64,000 nucleotides of DNA, from positions 1-64,000 of the forward strand of contig NZ_JBFDAE010000020.1 of the NCBI RefSeq assembly GCF_040720935.1, read 5' to 3'. Shown one piece after another: positions 61,258 through 64,000 of the stretch. The position numbers were made by a program, and so were the translations under genes. Origin of the DNA: Jejuia sp040720935. Its GTDB lineage: Bacteria > Bacteroidota > Bacteroidia > Flavobacteriales > Flavobacteriaceae. The notes under the pieces were generated by a model, which did not search any database, was not told the origin of the DNA, and saw only the letters and a program-made list of their open reading frames with translations. How positions within the stretch are numbered: position 1 is the first letter of the stretch; each line of letters begins with the position of its first letter.

Positions 61258-64000
61258 CTATTTTATCAATACTTTCTTAGAGATGATACCAGACTCGGTT
61301 TCTAGTTTTATAATGTAATTTCCAGAAATATTATTTGGCACCTTATATTCTAAATGGTCATTATTAGAATTGGTTGGTAATTTGAACAACGACTGCCCAA
61401 GAATATTGAACATTTCTATGGATTCGATTTGTTTGTAATGAGGATTATTGATGATGATACTGCTTTTCTTATTTGAATAGTAAGTTTCAACATCGGTCTT
61501 TTCATTGTCGTCTGTGCTTAGAGTAGATTGAGATTGCGAAAACGTAATTTCAAATCTATCAAGATGTGCCCCTTTAGCTAAATACGTTTCATATTTACCT
61601 TGTTTCAAATCATGATAAACATTCAATTCCTTGTCATGCAGATAAATGGTCTTGTTTGACGGCACGTTTTCCAACTTATCAATGGTGATATTATTAAAGC
61701 CATCTATTTTAGTATGAACGCCTAATGGAATAATTGTTTGATCGGTAATGGTATCAATGGCTTGAATTGTAAACTTTTCATTATTAATCATCCAGTACAT
61801 ATCATCAACTTGTGTATCTATATATTTAGAATCATAGCCCCAATCTACTTCAGGAGTAGCATTTTCATCTACAGTAATTAAAATTTGTCGGTGCAAGGTA
61901 TTTACGGAGTTGAATCCCAAACGAATTTTTGGTCTAGAATCTTCATTCTCTGATGTGTTTTTAGATCCAGAATTTTTAGATTTTTTATTTTTTACGAATA
62001 CAGAATTGCTGGTTCCCTCTTTTTGGAATGCGCGTTGACCATTATTAAACTTAATAGTGCCTCCAGTTTCGGCAGTCACAAAAAAGCCTTGACCCACAGG
62101 AATATATCTCCCAGGGGTTTTTGTAGCGGTTCCACCAGTAGCCACATCAGGATCACTAGTTCCTTTTGCAGCTGCGGGTACGCCCCCAGCTAAAGAGTAG
62201 GTGGCATAGCCGCCCTGGTATTCGCCTAAAACATGAGAGCCACCGCCCCAATGTTCCCAGAAATACAAGGTGCCGTTGGTTGATCCCGGACCAGCAATTG
62301 TAACACCATTATCTAAAATAAATTGTACGGCATCAATGGCAGAAGGATAGGGGTTGCCTACAAGATAATCGTTCCCAGCACTAATGGTTAAATTGATATC
62401 TCCATTATTAGGTTTTCCATTAAGTACATAATTTTGTTCATCGCTAATAGCACCATTTCCTGGACCTTTCATGGTAAATCCTTCACCAACCAGCAATGTG
62501 CCAGATCGTCTTACATGTTGCCATGATGCATAACTATCACTTAACTTATTGCTGAATTTCCATATCCAGTAATCTGCAATTCCAACAGGGGAAGAAGTGC
62601 CATTATAGCCAGAGCTTAAAAAATTGACATTAGCAAAAACATTGGTTACTTTATAGCTGTTGTTGTTTGTGGAATTATTGCTTTTTCCAACTGGGGAAGA
62701 CCAATAATTGTAGGTGTAAGTATCGGCGGTACCTTGTTGGTCTTTTTCTAAAGTCCCAGAACTGGTTGGTTCTAAGGTGCTATCCTCAGTTTGTATAAGT
62801 TGGGATTCTCCATCTAAATCTATGTCGCCGTTCAATTTTAAATACCATGAATTAAATAAGCCTGAATCTCCTTTTACGTCTAGAGAACTTCCACTATCAA
62901 GAAGCAATCCAACGGTAGAGGTATTGCTGTTTATTTCAATGTTACCACTAATTTCAACAATAGCACAATCTGGTGGTGTGCTGTGTATATCCCACACATC
63001 GCCATGTTCCCAGTTGCTAGAATCAGACCAGGATCCACTACAGGATGATGTTGTTGCGTAAGGTAAGGGAGCAGTATATTCTTGATAGGTTCTCATATTA
63101 TTCAAATGCCCATCTACATTACTGTTTGAAGCATCTGGAGTGTATCCAGTTTCGATAATGCCCATCTTGTAGTATAGTATTAAATCACTCCATGATAGAC
63201 CTTCAATATCCTTAGGGATTACTGTACCTCGAACGTTTCCAGAATTGTTTTCAATTTCTTGATTTATTTGTCTGTGAAGTTGGTTTAAAGTCAATGCTTT
63301 GCTGTAAACCCTGGTTTCGTAAATAGATCCTTCAAAATAGTTGTTGTCTGATTGTGTATTTCTTCCTATTTCAAAATCGTGATCAGAATTCCACGCTGCT
63401 TCATTATTTATAGTAGTTCCAATTATGGATGCATTTGTATAATTCCAAATACTGGTTCCATTTAATAAAAGCTCAATGGTTCCTGCATTTCCATCATATT
63501 TTAGTGCTACATGATACCATAAATCATCCGTTAATATGGCCGATGAGGGAATTCCAGAATTAATACTATAGCTATTGCTGGTTCTTGTAAAACCTCTTAT
63601 TTTTTTATCAGCATCAACATATAGTCTGAAATTTCGTTGTCCCATAATTTCTCCACCATCTGACCCACTGTCCAATTTTATCCAGGACATCATGGTAACT
63701 TCAGATTTTCCACCTAAAAACGCACTTCTATCAATATAATCGTTTACGCCATCAAAATCCAAAGTTTGTGGAATACAAAAGCTAAAGTTGCCTAGCCCAG
63801 AGCCATGCACATAATAGTTGGTACATGAGGAGCAGTTTTGCCATAAAAAGGTAACACTTGTAATATAATCTGCATCTAAAAAGTTAATGCCAACCATTGC
63901 ATTAGTACCTGCTGTTGATGATGCATTTGCGTCAACCACACCAGTTGCATTGTTTGATGTATATGAAGGGGTTGCAGAATTAGTGAAACTTGGATATATG
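61258..64000 (-). CDS. Large LamG-domain T9SS surface protein (5' end outside window)
   Basis: The frame is open to the right edge (codons before position 63939 read ...SATPSYTSNNATGV), so the start lies beyond. Visible parts are a LamG-like domain at about 60-215 (FDGVNDYIDRSAFLGGK, MSWIKL, YFEGSIYETRVYSKAL), a region with GDINLTISAGNDYLVGNPYP typical of long flavobacterial surface proteins, and a C-terminal T9SS sorting domain (KQIESIEMFNILGQSLF to KKVLIK). Probably a secreted or surface adhesin, or a carbohydrate-binding protein. Confidence 0.85.
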   Translation of the reverse strand, partial: IYPSFTNSATPSYTSNNATGVVDANASSTAGTNAMVGINFLDADYITSVTFLWQNCSSCTNYYVHGSGLGNFSFCIPQTLDFDGVNDYIDRSAFLGGKSEVTMMSWIKLDSGSDGGEIMGQRNFRLYVDADKKIRGFTRTSNSYSINSGIPSSAILTDDLWYHVALKYDGNAGTIELLLNGTSIWNYTNASIIGTTINNEAAWNSDHDFEIGRNTQSDNNYFEGSIYETRVYSKALTLNQLHRQINQEIENNSGNVRGTVIPKDIEGLSWSDLILYYKMGIIETGYTPDASNSNVDGHLNNMRTYQEYTAPLPYATTSSCSGSWSDSSNWEHGDVWDIHSTPPDCAIVEISGNIEINSNTSTVGLLLDSGSSLDVKGDSGLFNSWYLKLNGDIDLDGESQLIQTEDSTLEPTSSGTLEKDQQGTADTYTYNYWSSPVGKSNNSTNNNSYKVTNVFANVNFLSSGYNGTSSPVGIADYWIWKFSNKLSDSYASWQHVRRSGTLLVGEGFTMKGPGNGAISDEQNYVLNGKPNNGDINLTISAGNDYLVGNPYPSAIDAVQFILDNGVTIAGPGSTNGTLYFWEHWGGGSHVLGEYQGGYATYSLAGGVPAAAKGTSDPDVATGGTATKTPGRYIPVGQGFFVTAETGGTIKFNNGQRAFQKEGTSNSVFVKNKKSKNSGSKNTSENEDSRPKIRLGFNSVNTLHRQILITVDENATPEVDWGYDSKYIDTQVDDMYWMINNEKFTIQAIDTITDQTIIPLGVHTKIDGFNNITIDKLENVPSNKTIYLHDKELNVYHDLKQGKYETYLAKGAHLDRFEITFSQSQSTLSTDDNEKTDVETYYSNKKSSIIINNPHYKQIESIEMFNILGQSLFKLPTNSNNDHLEYKVPNNISGNYIIKLETESGIISKKVLIK

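Overview
The window comes from a marine member of the Bacteroidota, almost certainly a Flavobacteriaceae. Supporting signs are the low GC content, the SusC/SusD pair, type IX secretion (T9SS) C-terminal sorting domains, a hybrid two-component regulator, TAnnTTTG-type promoters, the relA/spoT-fur-purA gene order, and an agarase-like GH86 enzyme with a sulfatase, which point to red-algal galactan.

Region 1 (1-21.4 kb) is an array of orphan Rhs toxin tips. Eleven cassettes lie head to tail on the + strand, preceded by the 3' end of a twelfth unit. Each has (i) a 160-280 bp repeated leader, usually opened by a ~59 bp imperfect hairpin block (called H here), (ii) an Rhs-core remnant that always begins at the conserved FGM-TLPNR point, (iii) a different C-terminal toxin, and (iv) an adjacent immunity-type gene. 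Recognisable toxins are a papain-fold domain, an AHH/HNH nuclease, a YwqJ-like deaminase, a permuted cysteine hydrolase (PPPDE/NlpC-like), a GIY-YIG/URI-like nuclease, an alpha/beta-hydrolase lipase and an ADP-ribosyltransferase-like domain. Two cassettes share an unnamed domain and two more are unrecognised. The two toxins expected to act outside the cytoplasm are paired with lipoprotein immunity genes. One tip is frameshifted and one has an in-frame stop. Two fragments of XRE-type regulators on the other strand are cut exactly at the H repeat. I read the array as a store of toxin and immunity modules that can recombine onto a full-length Rhs gene, which is not in the window.

Region 2 (21.4-22.6 kb) has no gene. 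It holds a 27 bp fragment identical to part of initiator tRNA-fMet and a strong bidirectional terminator, and may be the border of the Rhs island.

Region 3 (22.6-42.7 kb) is a polysaccharide utilisation locus: SusC, SusD, a PKD/jelly-roll surface lipoprotein, a very large FG-GAP/vanadium-haloperoxidase-like T9SS protein, a GH86 enzyme, a fibronectin-III-type lipoprotein and an S1 sulfatase. A convergent hybrid two-component system probably senses the oligosaccharide. The likely substrate is agar or porphyran.

Region 4 (42.7-64 kb) is ordinary chromosome: a BlaR1/BlaI pair with operator-like dyads, a Na/Ca antiporter, purA, fur, relA/spoT, rdgB, hpf, rlmH, nadC, a YihY membrane protein, priA, a LytTR regulator, rpsF-rpsR-rplI, a DUF6495-type gene, hisS and the 3' part of a large LamG/T9SS surface protein that runs off the right edge.
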